Part shown: piece after piece, positions 28,836 to 36,784 of the stretch | Numbering within the stretch: the first letter of the stretch is position 1 | Layout of the letters: every line of letters begins with the position of its first letter | Made by a program: the position numbers and the translations under genes | DNA from: Streptosporangiaceae bacterium | Lineage (GTDB): Bacteria > Actinomycetota > Actinomycetes > Streptosporangiales > Streptosporangiaceae | DNA length: 50,562 nucleotides | Reading direction: 5' to 3' | Assembly: GCA_025934375.1 (NCBI GenBank) | Contig: JAICYD010000039.1 | Location: 1 to 50,562, forward strand | The notes under the pieces: model-generated | The model's input: the letters and a program-made list of their open reading frames with translations, nothing else | Databases searched by the model: none | What the model was told of the DNA's origin: nothing

Positions 28836-30230
28836 ATGTCATCGCACCGCGAGGCCCCGGAGATCACCAAGGACCCGGTCGCCGATAGCACCGACGTCTA
28901 CGCGTTCATCAGTCCCGACCATCCGGACCACGTCACGCTCATCGCCAACTACATCCCGCTGCAGGGACCAGCCGGCGGCCCGAACTTCTACGCTTTCGGC
29001 GACGACGTGCTGTATGAGATCCACGTCGACAACAACGCCGACGCCCGCGCCGACATCACCTACCAGTTCCGCTTCCGGACCACGCTGCAGAACCCGGACA
29101 CCTTCCTGTACAACACCGGGCCCATCCTCTCGCCGCACGACCCGAACTGGAACCGCCGCCAGACCTACACGCTCACCCGGGTCACCCACGGCAAGAGCGA
29201 GGTCCTCGCCTCGGGCCTGGCCACCCCGCCCTGCAACATCGGCCCGCTGTCCACGCCGAACTACCACGCCCTGGCCCACAACACCATCCACGTGCTCCCC
29301 AACGGGATCAGCGTCTTCGCCGGCCAGCGGGCCGAGGGCTTCTACGTGGACCTGGGCGCGATCTTCGACCTTGGCGACCTGCGGCCGTTCGAGCAGCTGC
29401 ACGCCCAGTACGGGCTGAACGCCTTCACCAAGCCCGCGCCCGGCGTCAACGCCACTGCCGGGCTGAACGTGCACACGCTCGCCCTGCAGATCCCCACCGG
29501 CCAGCTGCTGAGCAGCGGCAAGCCCGGCAAGCCGTCCGACCCGGGGTCGGTGATCGGCGTGTGGACGTCGGCCAGCCGCCAGAAGGCATCGGTGTGGGAC
29601 GCCGACACGGGCCAGCACGTTCACAGCGGCCCCTGGCACCAGGTCTCGCGGCTGGGCAACCCGCTGTTCAACGAGGTGCTCGTTGGCATCGGCCACAAGG
29701 ACCACTGGAACGCGCTGCCGCCGTCGGAGGACAAGCGGTTCGCCGACCGGGTCGCCCACCCCGAGCTCGCCGCGCTGCTCCCGGCGCTGTACCCGGGCGT
29801 GTTCCCGAACCTGGACAAGCTCAACAAGTCTGGCCAGGCGCGGGCCGACCTGCAGGCCATCTTGCTCACCGGCATCCCGTCCGGGATCATCGCCGGGTTC
29901 CAGAACAACACCGGGCCGGTCCTGGCCGACATGCTCCGCCTGAACACCGCGATACCGCCGTCCACCACCAGCCCGAGCCAGCTCGGCCTCCTGGGCGGTG
30001 ACCTCGCCGGGTTCCCCAACGGCCGCCGGGTCTTCGACGACGTCGTCAGCATCGAGCTGCGCGCGATCGCCGGGGTCACGGTCCCGCTGGTGGACAAGAC
30101 GTTCACCCCGGACGCGGCGGCCGGCAAGGTCACCGACGGGCTCGACGCCTCCAGCGTGCCCTCCGGCTACCTGCCCTGGTTCCCCTACCTGGGCGACCCG
30201 TACAGCGGCTTCAGCACCCCCTCGTCCTGA
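28836..30230 (+). CDS. DUF4331 family protein
   Basis: The 464-residue protein begins SSHREAPEITKDPVADSTDV and continues YAFISPDHPDHVTLIANYIP, VLYEIHVDNNADARADITYQ and RFRTTLQNPDTFLYNTGP, with FPNGRRVFDDVVSIELRAIAG near the end. These are conserved features of DUF4331, whose members are commonly secreted and of unknown function. No signal peptide is visible, which is odd beside a Tat-exported neighbour: it might ride out with that partner or stay inside. A GAGG ribosome-binding site precedes the ATG. It is the core of an operon with the two flanking small genes. Confidence 0.9.
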   Translation: MSSHREAPEITKDPVADSTDVYAFISPDHPDHVTLIANYIPLQGPAGGPNFYAFGDDVLYEIHVDNNADARADITYQFRFRTTLQNPDTFLYNTGPILSPHDPNWNRRQTYTLTRVTHGKSEVLASGLATPPCNIGPLSTPNYHALAHNTIHVLPNGISVFAGQRAEGFYVDLGAIFDLGDLRPFEQLHAQYGLNAFTKPAPGVNATAGLNVHTLALQIPTGQLLSSGKPGKPSDPGSVIGVWTSASRQKASVWDADTGQHVHSGPWHQVSRLGNPLFNEVLVGIGHKDHWNALPPSEDKRFADRVAHPELAALLPALYPGVFPNLDKLNKSGQARADLQAILLTGIPSGIIAGFQNNTGPVLADMLRLNTAIPPSTTSPSQLGLLGGDLAGFPNGRRVFDDVVSIELRAIAGVTVPLVDKTFTPDAAAGKVTDGLDASSVPSGYLPWFPYLGDPYSGFSTPSS

Positions 30231-30369
30231 ATGGACATCCCCCGGGGACAATCTCCCGGCCGATGATCCTCGTACTTCTCGATACCAGCCCCAGGCGCCG
30301 GCCGGCGACATCGCGTGGCCGGCGCCTGGCAAGACCGCACCAGACCGCGACCGACAGGAGGGCCCAGTC

Positions 30370-30696
30370 ATGAGCCACGATCACCATCACGCGGCGGGAC
30401 CCACCGGGGCCGGCAGCGTCGTCCTTGAGCTAGGCGGCGACATCGGCGTCCTCGTCCTGCACGCGCCCGCCGAGCTCCACGGCCACGAAATCGAGATAAG
30501 CAAGTCAAACTCCGCGGACTTCCACCGAACGCACTCACTGGTCCGTGAGCGGCAAACGGCTTCCGGAGTGAGCTTCGCCGCCGTGTATCCCGGGATTCCC
30601 GCGGGCGAGTACACGATCTGGCGAGACCCGGACACTCCGGCCGGCACGGTCACCATCGTCGGCGGCGAGGTATCCCGCTTCACCTGGCCCTGCTAG
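30370..30696 (+). CDS. Small His-rich beta protein linked to DUF4331
   Basis: The 108-residue protein starts MSHDHHHAAG, then VVLELGGDIGVLVLHAPAEL, HGHEIEIS, HSLVRERQTASGVSFAAVYP and GIPAGEYTIWRD, ending VTIVGGEVSRFTWPC. The PAGEYTIW and VTIVGGEV strands resemble carboxypeptidase-regulatory/transthyretin-like beta domains; similar proteins are sometimes labelled phospholipase without basis. The N-terminal histidines could bind metal. AGGAGG lies nine bases before ATG 30370. It follows DUF4331 by 139 bp and precedes a strong terminator, so it ends the operon. Confidence 0.72.
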   Translation: MSHDHHHAAGPTGAGSVVLELGGDIGVLVLHAPAELHGHEIEISKSNSADFHRTHSLVRERQTASGVSFAAVYPGIPAGEYTIWRDPDTPAGTVTIVGGEVSRFTWPC

Positions 30697-30779
30697 CCCG
30701 CGTGGCTGAAAACCAAGCCGCGCTCCCTTCGGCTGGGTTGATCAGGGCTGTGCGGTCCGCAGCCGCCCCGGCCCCAAGG

Positions 30780-30827
30780 CCCGCCTGAGCCGCGTCTCCC
30801 GCCGGCTCGGGCGGGTCTCTTGCTTTC
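30780..30827 (+). terminator. Rho-independent-like terminator of the DUF4331 operon
   Basis: CCCGCCTGAGCC (30780-30791) pairs with GGCTCGGGCGGG (30804-30815) around a 12-nt loop, with one mismatch, and is followed by TCTCTTGCTTT. It separates the operon from the convergent anti-sigma gene. Confidence 0.8.
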
Positions 30828-30842
30828 CTGGACAGCCCTTCC

Positions 30843-31625
30843 CTAGACCGCCAGGACCACGATCGGGGTGGTGGTGGGGGCGCGCGACCCGCCGGCCGGC
30901 TCGACCGTCACGCCGACCTTGTCGCCTGGCTTCAAGCCGGAGGCCAGCACGGGCGCGGTCTTGTCACCGGCGGCCGGCGGCAGCAGGCCCGCCCGCCGGG
31001 CACTGGCCGGGCCGAGGAACCACAGCTCGTAGACCTTTTGCGGTGGCAGCGAGGCCAGCCCGGAACTGGTGAAGACCATCGTCGCCTGGCGCACCGACGC
31101 GACGACGGTCGCCGTGCCGCCCGCCGAGGTCGCCTCCGACGTGATCTGGGCATCCGGGGCGGCGAGGACGGCGGCGATGGCCGCGTTGCTCGCCTGAGCC
31201 GAGTCCAGCTGGTGCTGGGTGTTGATCGTGACCACGCTGAGCGCCGCCGCGGCGGCCAGGCCGGCCGCGCCGACGCCCACGGCCAGCCGGGGAATCCAGG
31301 CAGAGCGCCGGGGCGCTGGCCGTCTCGCCTCGCGCGCCGAGCGAGCGGACCGGGCGGAGCGGCCCTCGCCGGTCGCCGGTGGCAGCTGCCTGGTCACCGC
31401 CGCGGCCGCCAGCACCCGGTCCTTCAGGGCCGGCGGCGGCTCGCTGGCCGCGGCCATGCCCATCGCGGTCACGGTGGCGGTGAAGCCGCGGACCTCATCC
31501 GCGCAGGCCCGGCAGCCCCGCAGGTGCCGTTCGAAGCGGTCTCGCTCCTCGCCTTCCAGGGCGTTGAGGGCATAAGCCCCGGCCAGGGAGTGCAGTTCCT
31601 GGTCACGGCGCGGCAAGAACTTCAC
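30843..31625 (-). CDS. rskA: RskA-type anti-sigma factor
   Basis: The 260-residue protein has a cytosolic zinc-finger anti-sigma domain (LAGAYALNALEGEERDRFER, HLRGCRACADEVRG with the HxxxCxxC motif), a membrane span at about residues 112-136, and an extracytoplasmic RskA domain (KVYELWFLGPASARRAGLLP, GDKVGVTVEPAGGS). It should hold the adjacent sigma factor inactive until regulated proteolysis. Its GTG overlaps the sigma stop (GTGA), so the two are translationally coupled. It is convergent with the DUF4331 operon. Confidence 0.9.
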   Translation of the reverse strand: MKFLPRRDQELHSLAGAYALNALEGEERDRFERHLRGCRACADEVRGFTATVTAMGMAAASEPPPALKDRVLAAAAVTRQLPPATGEGRSARSARSAREARRPAPRRSAWIPRLAVGVGAAGLAAAAALSVVTINTQHQLDSAQASNAAIAAVLAAPDAQITSEATSAGGTATVVASVRQATMVFTSSGLASLPPQKVYELWFLGPASARRAGLLPPAAGDKTAPVLASGLKPGDKVGVTVEPAGGSRAPTTTPIVVLAV

Positions 31626-32230
31626 CAGGCCACCCCCAGGCAGTCTCGCATCCGGATGAGGCCATCGCGGATTCGTGTCTTAATGGTGCCCAAGGCGACG
31701 CCCAGCAACTCGGCGACCTGCGGATAGCTGTATCCCTTGTAGAACGCGAGCGTGACCGCCTCTCGCTGGAGGCCGGTCAGCCCGTTCAGGCAGCGGCGCA
31801 CCCGCTCGGCTTCCAGGGACGCCTCCACCGTCTCGGCGACCTCGTCGGCGGGCGCCGGGTCCGGGACCGCGGCCGAGCGCTGCTCGCGCTCGGCAGAGGC
31901 TGTCTCCGAGCGCACCCGGTCCACAGCGCGGCGATGCGCGATCGTCAGCATCCATGACGCCGCGCTGCCGCGCTTGGCGTCGAAGCGGGCCGCGGTTCGC
32001 CAGACCTCCAGGAGTACCTCCTGGGTTACCTCTTCGGACTGGGCGGGATCGCGGAGCACCCTGCGGATCAGCCCGTAAACCGGTCCGGCCATCCGGTCGT
32101 AGACCGCCTCGAACGCGGACTGGTCTGCCCGGGCGACCCGGATGAGCATGGCGTCCAGGTCAAGTGCGGGATCGCTGCGCTCTAGGGGACCGGGGTCCAC
32201 CGGGCCCGGCGCCGACGGCGAGGACGGCAT
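31622..32230 (-). CDS. sigK: ECF RNA polymerase sigma factor, SigK-like
   Basis: The 202-residue factor has region 2 (FEAVYDRMAGPVYGLIRRVL, DPAQSEEVTQEVLLEVWRTA, GSAASWMLTIAHRRAVDRVR) and region 4 (GLTGLQREAVTLAFYKGYSY, PQVAELLGVALGTIKTRIRD). This combination with an RskA-type partner is the SigK group. ATG 32228-32230 is chosen because GGAGGT lies seven bases upstream; an in-frame start 24 bp further up is less likely. Likely targets include itself and the neighbouring DUF4331 operon, judging by promoter-like matches, but that is weak evidence. Confidence 0.9.
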   Translation of the reverse strand: MPSSPSAPGPVDPGPLERSDPALDLDAMLIRVARADQSAFEAVYDRMAGPVYGLIRRVLRDPAQSEEVTQEVLLEVWRTAARFDAKRGSAASWMLTIAHRRAVDRVRSETASAEREQRSAAVPDPAPADEVAETVEASLEAERVRRCLNGLTGLQREAVTLAFYKGYSYPQVAELLGVALGTIKTRIRDGLIRMRDCLGVAW

Positions 32231-32252
32231 TCTATAGACCTCCACGCGGGGC

Positions 32253-32280
32253 ATTCGCAGCCGCGGCCCGCATGGACTGG
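32253..32280 (-). promoter_or_regulatory. Possible autoregulated SigK-type promoter
   Basis: On the minus strand CCAGTC (32280-32275), 16 bases and GCGAAT (32258-32253) resemble the CCATCC/CCGAAT SigK consensus (4/6 and 5/6 matches) and lie just upstream of the sigma gene. Confidence 0.3.
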
Positions 32281-32383
32281 TTCATTACCCAACGAAGCCC
32301 GCCCCCCTCCGCCATGCCAGGATTCTACGAAGATTCCCGGGGATGGCCATGGTGCATAGACGCTTATCGCGGCACTGGCTTGT

Positions 32384-32395
32384 TACGGTTGGAAG
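32384..32395 (+). promoter_or_regulatory. Leaderless promoter of the aminotransferase-like gene
   Basis: TACGGT (32384-32389) plus TGGAAG precedes ATG 32396 directly. GGAAG touches the start codon, too close to act as a ribosome-binding site. Confidence 0.6.
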
Positions 32396-33598
32396 ATGTC
32401 GTTCGCTGAGGCCATTGACCAGCTCACCATTGACGAGCTCCACCGCCGCGGCAGCCTCAAGTGGACGCGAGGCGGCCCCGGCGTGATCGGCGCGTTCGTC
32501 GCGGAAATGGACTTCGGCACGGCGCCCGCGGTCACGGCGGCGCTGCGTGGCGCAGTGGAGCGCCAGGAGTTCGGCTACCTCAGCGATGACCAGGCGGCAG
32601 AGCTCAGCCGGGCGTGCGCGGACTGGCAGCGCGCGGCCCACGGATGGGCGGTTGACCCGGCCCGGATCTGGCCCATGCCTGACGTCTTCCGGTCCCTGGT
32701 GGCGGTGATCACGGCATTCTCCCGGCCGGGCAGTCCGGTGATCCTCCCGACGCCGGCCTACATGCCGTTCGTCGGGCTCCCGGGCCAGCTAGGCCGGGAG
32801 GCCATCCAGGTCCCGATGGTGCCCGGGCCGGACGGGCGGCTCACGCTGGACACCGACGGCATCGACGCGGCGTTCCGGGCCGGCGGCCACCTGCTGGTCC
32901 TGGTCAACCCGTGCAACCCGGTGGGGCGCGCGTACTCCCCGGAGGAGCTGGCCGCGATCGCGGACGTGGTGGAGACGCACGGCGGGCGGGTGTTCGCCGA
33001 CGAGATCCACGCGCCGCTGGTTTATCCAGGTAGTCAGCACGTTCCGTACGCGACTGTCTCGGCGGCGGCGGCCGGGCATGCCATCACGGCGGTCGCCGCC
33101 TCCAAGGCGTGGAACCTGCCCGGCCTGAAGTGCGCGCAGCTCATCTTGGGCAGCGAGGCCGACGTGGCGACCTGGGCGGCCCACTGGCCGGTGCACGAGC
33201 AAGGCGCGAGCGTGCTCGGAGTCCGGGCGAGCGTGACCGCCTACCGCGAGGGGAAGGACTGGCTGGCCGACGTGATCGCCTACCTGGACGGCAGCCGCCG
33301 CCTCCTGGCCGACCTGGTCGCCGAGCACTTGCCGGGCGTCGCCTACACCCCGCCCGAGGGCACCTACCTGGCCTGGCTCGACTGCCGGTCCCTCGCGCTC
33401 GGCCAGGATGTGCCGCGGCCGTATCCCGCTCCGCCCGTCGACCTGGCCGAGTTCTTCCTGTCCAACGCGGGAGTCCTCGCCACCGACGGGGCGGAGAGCG
33501 GCGAGGCTGGCCGCGGTTTCCTGCGGCTCAACTTCGCGACCCCGCGCCCCGTCCTGACCGAGATGATCCGCCGGATGGGCAAGGCAATCACCAGCTAG
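32396..33598 (+). CDS. PLP-dependent aminotransferase class I/II (MalY/PatB, C-S lyase type)
   Basis: The 400-residue protein has the fold-type-I layout: IDELHRRGSLKWTRGG, AEMDFGTAPAVTAALRGAV, MPDVFRSLVAVITAFSRPG, LVLVNPCNPVGRAYSPEELA and VFADEIHAPLVYPG. The PLP-binding Lys sits in VAASKAWNLPGLKCAQLI. AEMDF with KW..G near the N-terminus is typical of MalY/PatB cystathionine beta-lyase-like enzymes, which cleave C-S bonds of cystathionine or cysteine conjugates. It is a single-gene unit with a leaderless start, convergent with a DinB-fold gene. Confidence 0.9.
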   Translation: MSFAEAIDQLTIDELHRRGSLKWTRGGPGVIGAFVAEMDFGTAPAVTAALRGAVERQEFGYLSDDQAAELSRACADWQRAAHGWAVDPARIWPMPDVFRSLVAVITAFSRPGSPVILPTPAYMPFVGLPGQLGREAIQVPMVPGPDGRLTLDTDGIDAAFRAGGHLLVLVNPCNPVGRAYSPEELAAIADVVETHGGRVFADEIHAPLVYPGSQHVPYATVSAAAAGHAITAVAASKAWNLPGLKCAQLILGSEADVATWAAHWPVHEQGASVLGVRASVTAYREGKDWLADVIAYLDGSRRLLADLVAEHLPGVAYTPPEGTYLAWLDCRSLALGQDVPRPYPAPPVDLAEFFLSNAGVLATDGAESGEAGRGFLRLNFATPRPVLTEMIRRMGKAITS

Positions 33599-33614
33599 GG
33601 CCGTCGGCCCCGCG

Positions 33615-34148
33615 TCAGCCCATGGACTTCGAGCCGTCGAGGGACTCGCGGATGATGTCGGCGTGGCCGGCGTGCTGGGCGGTCTCCCCGGCGATGTGCA
33701 AGAACGTGCGGCGAGCGGTCCAGAAGACGCCCGGCGGCTGCCACGGCGCGGATGGCAGCTCGTGCGTGGCATCCAAGTCGGGGAAGGTGGCGACGAGCTC
33801 GTCGGTGTGCTTGGCGACGTCCTCGTACTCCGCGAGCGCCCCGGCGAGCGTCTCGCCGGGCAGCAGCTTGAACCCGTTCGCCCATTCGGCGTAGTCCTCC
33901 TCGGTCATCGCCGAGAAGTCGGGCGAGCTCGACGGTCCCTCCACGATGAAGCGCTGCCAGTTCCGCTCGACCGCGGTGACGTGCTTGATGAGCCCGCCGA
34001 GCGTGAGCTCGCTGACCGTGGTCCGCTGCCGGGCCTGGTCATCGGTGATGTCGCGGGTGGTGAACCGCAGGAAGTGCCGGGCCTTCGCCAGCGCCGCCAG
34101 CAGGTCCGCGCGCTCGCCGCCGATCGTCGTCATGTCACTAGAGGTCAT
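33615..34148 (-). CDS. DinB-fold protein (DUF664-like), divergent from WYL regulator
   Basis: The 177-residue four-helix protein has LLAALAKARHFLRFTTRDIT, LGGLIKHVTAVERNWQRFIV and TFLHIAGETAQHAGHADIIR, with the His residues of KHVTAVERN and AQHAGHAD placed as metal ligands. It is the second DinB-fold gene in the window, closer to the actinobacterial DUF664 group. AAAGG seven bases before ATG 34148 supports the start. A tandem repeat and a 29-bp palindrome separate it from a divergent WYL-domain regulator that probably controls it. Confidence 0.88.
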   Translation of the reverse strand: MTSSDMTTIGGERADLLAALAKARHFLRFTTRDITDDQARQRTTVSELTLGGLIKHVTAVERNWQRFIVEGPSSSPDFSAMTEEDYAEWANGFKLLPGETLAGALAEYEDVAKHTDELVATFPDLDATHELPSAPWQPPGVFWTARRTFLHIAGETAQHAGHADIIRESLDGSKSMG

Positions 34149-34156
34149 GAGCTTGC

Positions 34157-34235
34157 CTTTCCGGTGCTGTGCTTGCCAGGTGCTGTGCTTGCCAGGTGCA
34201 GTGCTTGCCAGGTGCAGTGCTTGCCAAGGGCAGTG
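34157..34235. repeat. 16-bp tandem repeat, four to five copies, upstream of DinB-fold gene
   Basis: CTTGCCAGGTGCWGTG occurs at 34172-34187, 34188-34203 and 34204-34219, with a diverged copy at 34220-34235 and a degenerate 15-bp copy at 34157-34171. It starts 9 bp from the start codon of the minus-strand gene and covers its leader. Confidence 0.92.
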
Positions 34236-34268
34236 CCCAAAACTGCCGGTCAGGAACTACACTAGAGG

Positions 34269-34297
34269 CTATAGCGGTCAGTTTCTGTCCGCTATAG
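34269..34297. promoter_or_regulatory. 29-bp palindrome between DinB-fold and WYL regulator genes
   Basis: Arms CTATAGCGG (34269-34277) and CCGCTATAG (34289-34297) are perfect. The inner TCAG/CTGT continues the symmetry with one mismatch around TTT. It is likely the operator of the adjacent WYL regulator, 17 bp from its ATG. Confidence 0.75.
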
Positions 34298-34313
34298 AGG
34301 GGACAGTTGAAAC

Positions 34314-35351
34314 ATGGCGAACACCAGCTCCCGAACCCTCCGGCTGCTGTCCCTGCTGCAGAATCACCGGTACTGGCCGGGTCCGGAGCTGGCCGAGCGG
34401 CTCGAGGTCTCGCTGCGCACGCTGCGCCGGGACGTAGACCGGCTGCGCGAGCTCGGCTACCCCGTCGAGGCCCACCGGGGCGTGGACGGCGGCTACCAGC
34501 TGGCCGCCGGGGCCGCGTTGCCGCCGCTGGTTGTCGATGACGAGGAGGCCGTCGCCCTCGCGGTCGGATTGCGCCTGGCCGCGCAGGGGGCGTTCCGGCC
34601 CGACGGCGCGGCGGAGGCGACGATCGCGGAAGCCTCGGCGCGGGCGCTGGCCAAGGTGACCCAGGTGATGCCGCCCCGGCTGCGCCGCCAGGTCGAGGCG
34701 GTGGCGACCATGACCGAGTCGGCTACCTGGGACAGCGTGCAGGCCAGCGCCGCCAGCGCCATCAACCCGGAGGTGCTCACCCGCGCCGCGCTCGCCTGCC
34801 GTGACGCGGAGCGGATCCGCTTCGGCTACGTCGCCGCCAATGGCGAGCAGTCCAGCAGGCACGTCGAGCCGCACCGGCTGGTCGCCCTGGACCGGCGCTG
34901 GTACCTGGTCGGCTACGACCTGGACCGGCAGGACTGGCGCAGTTTCCGGCTCGACCGCGTGAGATCGGCGCCCGTTACGCCGACTGGCGCGCGGTTTCGC
35001 CCCCGTCCGATCCCCGGCGGCGACGCCACCGCGTTCGTCCGGGCTGGCGCCTCCGCCGGGCCGACCGGGCAGGAGGTGATCGCCATCGTGGAGGCGCCGG
35101 CCGCCACGGTTCGCGAGCGGATCGGCCCGTGGTCCGCTATCGAGGAGATGAGCCCGGGCCGCTGCCGGGTCACGATGACGCCGCCGGCGAACTCCCCCTG
35201 GGCGATCATCGCCCTCGGCGTCGTCGGCGCGGACTTCCAGGTCATCTCGCCCCCTGAGGTAGCCGACCGCGTCCGGGAGTGGGGAGTCCGGTTCACCCGG
35301 GCGACCGGCGCTGGCGGGCAGTCGGCGCCGGCGAGCCAGCAGATCGCGTAA
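34314..35351 (+). CDS. YafY-type transcriptional regulator with WYL domain
   Basis: The 345-residue protein starts with a DeoR-like helix-turn-helix (TLRLLSLLQNHRYWPGPELA, ERLEVSLRTLRRDVDRLREL, GYPVEAHRGVDGGYQLAAG) followed by a WYL domain (about 140-225; HVEPHRLVALDRRWYLVGYD, WRSFRLDRV) and a C-terminal WCX extension. WYL domains bind small nucleotides or nucleic acids in regulators of DNA damage and phage defence. Here it is divergent from a DinB-fold gene and a large palindrome sits between them, so local control is likely. GGGGA or a GACAGT box precedes ATG 34314. A Mug glycosylase gene follows by 12 bp in the same direction. Confidence 0.9.
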   Translation: MANTSSRTLRLLSLLQNHRYWPGPELAERLEVSLRTLRRDVDRLRELGYPVEAHRGVDGGYQLAAGAALPPLVVDDEEAVALAVGLRLAAQGAFRPDGAAEATIAEASARALAKVTQVMPPRLRRQVEAVATMTESATWDSVQASAASAINPEVLTRAALACRDAERIRFGYVAANGEQSSRHVEPHRLVALDRRWYLVGYDLDRQDWRSFRLDRVRSAPVTPTGARFRPRPIPGGDATAFVRAGASAGPTGQEVIAIVEAPAATVRERIGPWSAIEEMSPGRCRVTMTPPANSPWAIIALGVVGADFQVISPPEVADRVREWGVRFTRATGAGGQSAPASQQIA

Positions 35352-35363
35352 GGTCTGCCCATC

Positions 35364-35909
35364 ATGAAGCTGGACCTCATGGCGGCGCGCGAGCGCACCG
35401 TCCCGGACGTGCTGCCACCCGCTGGAGAGCGCTTCGACGTGCTCTTCTGCGGGATCAACCCGGGCCTGTACTCCGCCGCGACCGGCTGGCACTTCGCCCG
35501 CCCCGGCAACCGGTTCTGGCCGGCGCTGCATGCCTCCGGCTTCACCCCCAGGCTGCTCGCGCCGAGCGAGCAGCAGGAGATCACCCGCTATGGCCTGGGA
35601 ATCACCAACGTCGCGCCGCGCGCCACCGCCCAGGCCGCCGAGCTCACCGCCGACGAGCTGCGCCAGGGAGCCGCGCACCTGGCCGATCTCGCCGAACGCC
35701 GCCGCCCGGGGCTGGTGGCGATCGCAGGGGTGACCGCCTACCGCGCCGCCTTCGCCCGCCCTAAGGCGACCATGGGGCTCCAGGCCGACCGCATCGGCCC
35801 CGCGGCCGTGTGGATCCTCCCCAACCCCAGCGGCCTCAACGCCTCCTGGACCCTGCCCCGCCTCACCGAGGCTTTCCGCGAGCTGCGCGCGGCCGTCAGG
35901 GAGCAGTGA
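35364..35909 (+). CDS. mug: G/U mismatch-specific DNA glycosylase
   Basis: The 181-residue enzyme has the Mug/TDG motifs: FCGINPGLYSAATGWHFARP with catalytic Asn in GINPG, and WILPNPSGLNASW as the second active-site loop (NPSGLN). YGLGITNVAPRATAQAAEL and VAIAGVTAYRAAF lie between. It removes uracil or thymine mispaired with guanine. It starts 12 bp after the WYL regulator and may be cotranscribed with it, which would link that regulator to DNA repair. Only a weak AAGG-type ribosome-binding site is seen. Confidence 0.93.
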   Translation: MKLDLMAARERTVPDVLPPAGERFDVLFCGINPGLYSAATGWHFARPGNRFWPALHASGFTPRLLAPSEQQEITRYGLGITNVAPRATAQAAELTADELRQGAAHLADLAERRRPGLVAIAGVTAYRAAFARPKATMGLQADRIGPAAVWILPNPSGLNASWTLPRLTEAFRELRAAVREQ

Positions 35910-35917
35910 CGGCGGTC

Positions 35918-36706
35918 CTACAGGCCCGTGATCGACCAGTCGATCGTCTCGGGGGCGACCAGCGGGGTGCCGACCTCCACCTGGAGGTTCTCGCGCGACC
36001 CGAGCGGCACGTCCCGAGGGTTGCCCGTGAACACCCGCCCGTTCGCGATCACGGTGACCTTCCCGTGCGCCGGGCCCACCTGGCCGGGCCCTAGCGGCTG
36101 GCCCCACTCGGCGAAGAAGTCGCCGAGCGTGAAGGTCCGCTTCACGGGCGACTCGATGTGGATGACGCCGTCGGCCGCGTGGGTGTGCAGCCAGTAGAAG
36201 CACGCGCCGGAGCCGGCGAATGCCCCCGTGCCGGCCCGCGCGAGCACCGCGCGGGGAATGCCAATAGCGGCCGGCACCTGCCGTTGCTGGCCGTTCACGA
36301 AGATCGTCAGGTGCGTGTGCACGTGGAACAGCGTCTGCTCGCTGGTCTCGCAGCTAATACCGTTGATGGCCTGCCCGGCGGTCGCGGGCGAGGTGCCCGC
36401 GAGTGCCGGCGCGCCGGGAACGGGCACCTTCTCGGCGCCGAGCGGACCGGGAGCGGGCGACGCCGTCAGGTCCCCGAGCGTGGACAGCGCCGCGTAGGAG
36501 GCCGAGGCGGCCGAGGCGGTGCCGCCGCCGGATACGGCGAGCCCCACCCCCGCCCCCGCGCCCGCGAGTACCAGGGCCGCGCCGCCCCACGCGGCCAGCC
36601 GCCGCCGCCGCCCGCGCCGCGCCTCTCGCTGCCTGGCTTGCTCGATCGCGCGCCGCCTGCTCTCCCGCGAGCTTCGTCCGGACACCGGCACTCCATTCAT
36701 CACCAT
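35918..36706 (-). CDS. Membrane-anchored extracytoplasmic His-rich protein
   Basis: The 262-residue protein has a very basic N-terminus (RRRAIEQARQREARRGRRRR), one membrane span at about residues 38-60, and a long extracytoplasmic part. The latter has HVHTHLTIFVNGQQRQVPAA, CFYWLHTHAADGVIHIESPV and FTLGDFFAEWGQPL. The repeated HxHxH and HTH motifs plus paired cysteines suggest metal (possibly copper) binding; that is inference. Similar proteins occur unannotated in several phyla. It is divergent from BlaI-M56, and its -10 box GATAGT lies inside the BlaI-type operator, six bases before ATG 36706, so BlaI probably represses it. Confidence 0.8.
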   Translation of the reverse strand: MVMNGVPVSGRSSRESRRRAIEQARQREARRGRRRRLAAWGGAALVLAGAGAGVGLAVSGGGTASAASASYAALSTLGDLTASPAPGPLGAEKVPVPGAPALAGTSPATAGQAINGISCETSEQTLFHVHTHLTIFVNGQQRQVPAAIGIPRAVLARAGTGAFAGSGACFYWLHTHAADGVIHIESPVKRTFTLGDFFAEWGQPLGPGQVGPAHGKVTVIANGRVFTGNPRDVPLGSRENLQVEVGTPLVAPETIDWSITGL

Positions 36707-36718
36707 CTACTGACTATC
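36707..36718 (-). promoter_or_regulatory. Leaderless promoter of the His-rich protein gene
   Basis: On the minus strand GATAGT (36718-36713) plus CAGTAG precedes ATG 36706. The box overlaps the left arm of the BlaI operator. Confidence 0.5.
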
Positions 36719-36744
36719 TACGTACTACCTACGTACGTAGATAG
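36714..36744. promoter_or_regulatory. BlaI-type operator shared by His-rich gene and blaI-M56
   Basis: CTATCTACGTA (36714-36724) and TACGTAGATAG (36734-36744) are perfect 11-bp inverted arms around 9 bases. The 12-bp palindrome CTACGTACGTAG (36729-36740) is nested in the right part. TAC/GTA-rich symmetric sites are typical of BlaI/MecI repressors. Confidence 0.8.
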
Positions 36745-36784
36745 TAGCAAGTAGGATTGGTTGGGACGGCAGGAAGATCAGGTG

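Noticed and set aside
28839..30371. Open frame of ~510 codons antisense to DUF4331
   Set aside because: It is fully antisense to a well-conserved gene with a ribosome-binding site, and its composition (Arg, Gly, Val, Asp, Glu-rich) is that of GC-rich shadow frames.
34278..36203. Open frame of ~641 codons antisense to the WYL and mug genes
   Set aside because: It spans two recognisable genes and a divergent promoter and has no domain-like text; a GC-skew artefact.
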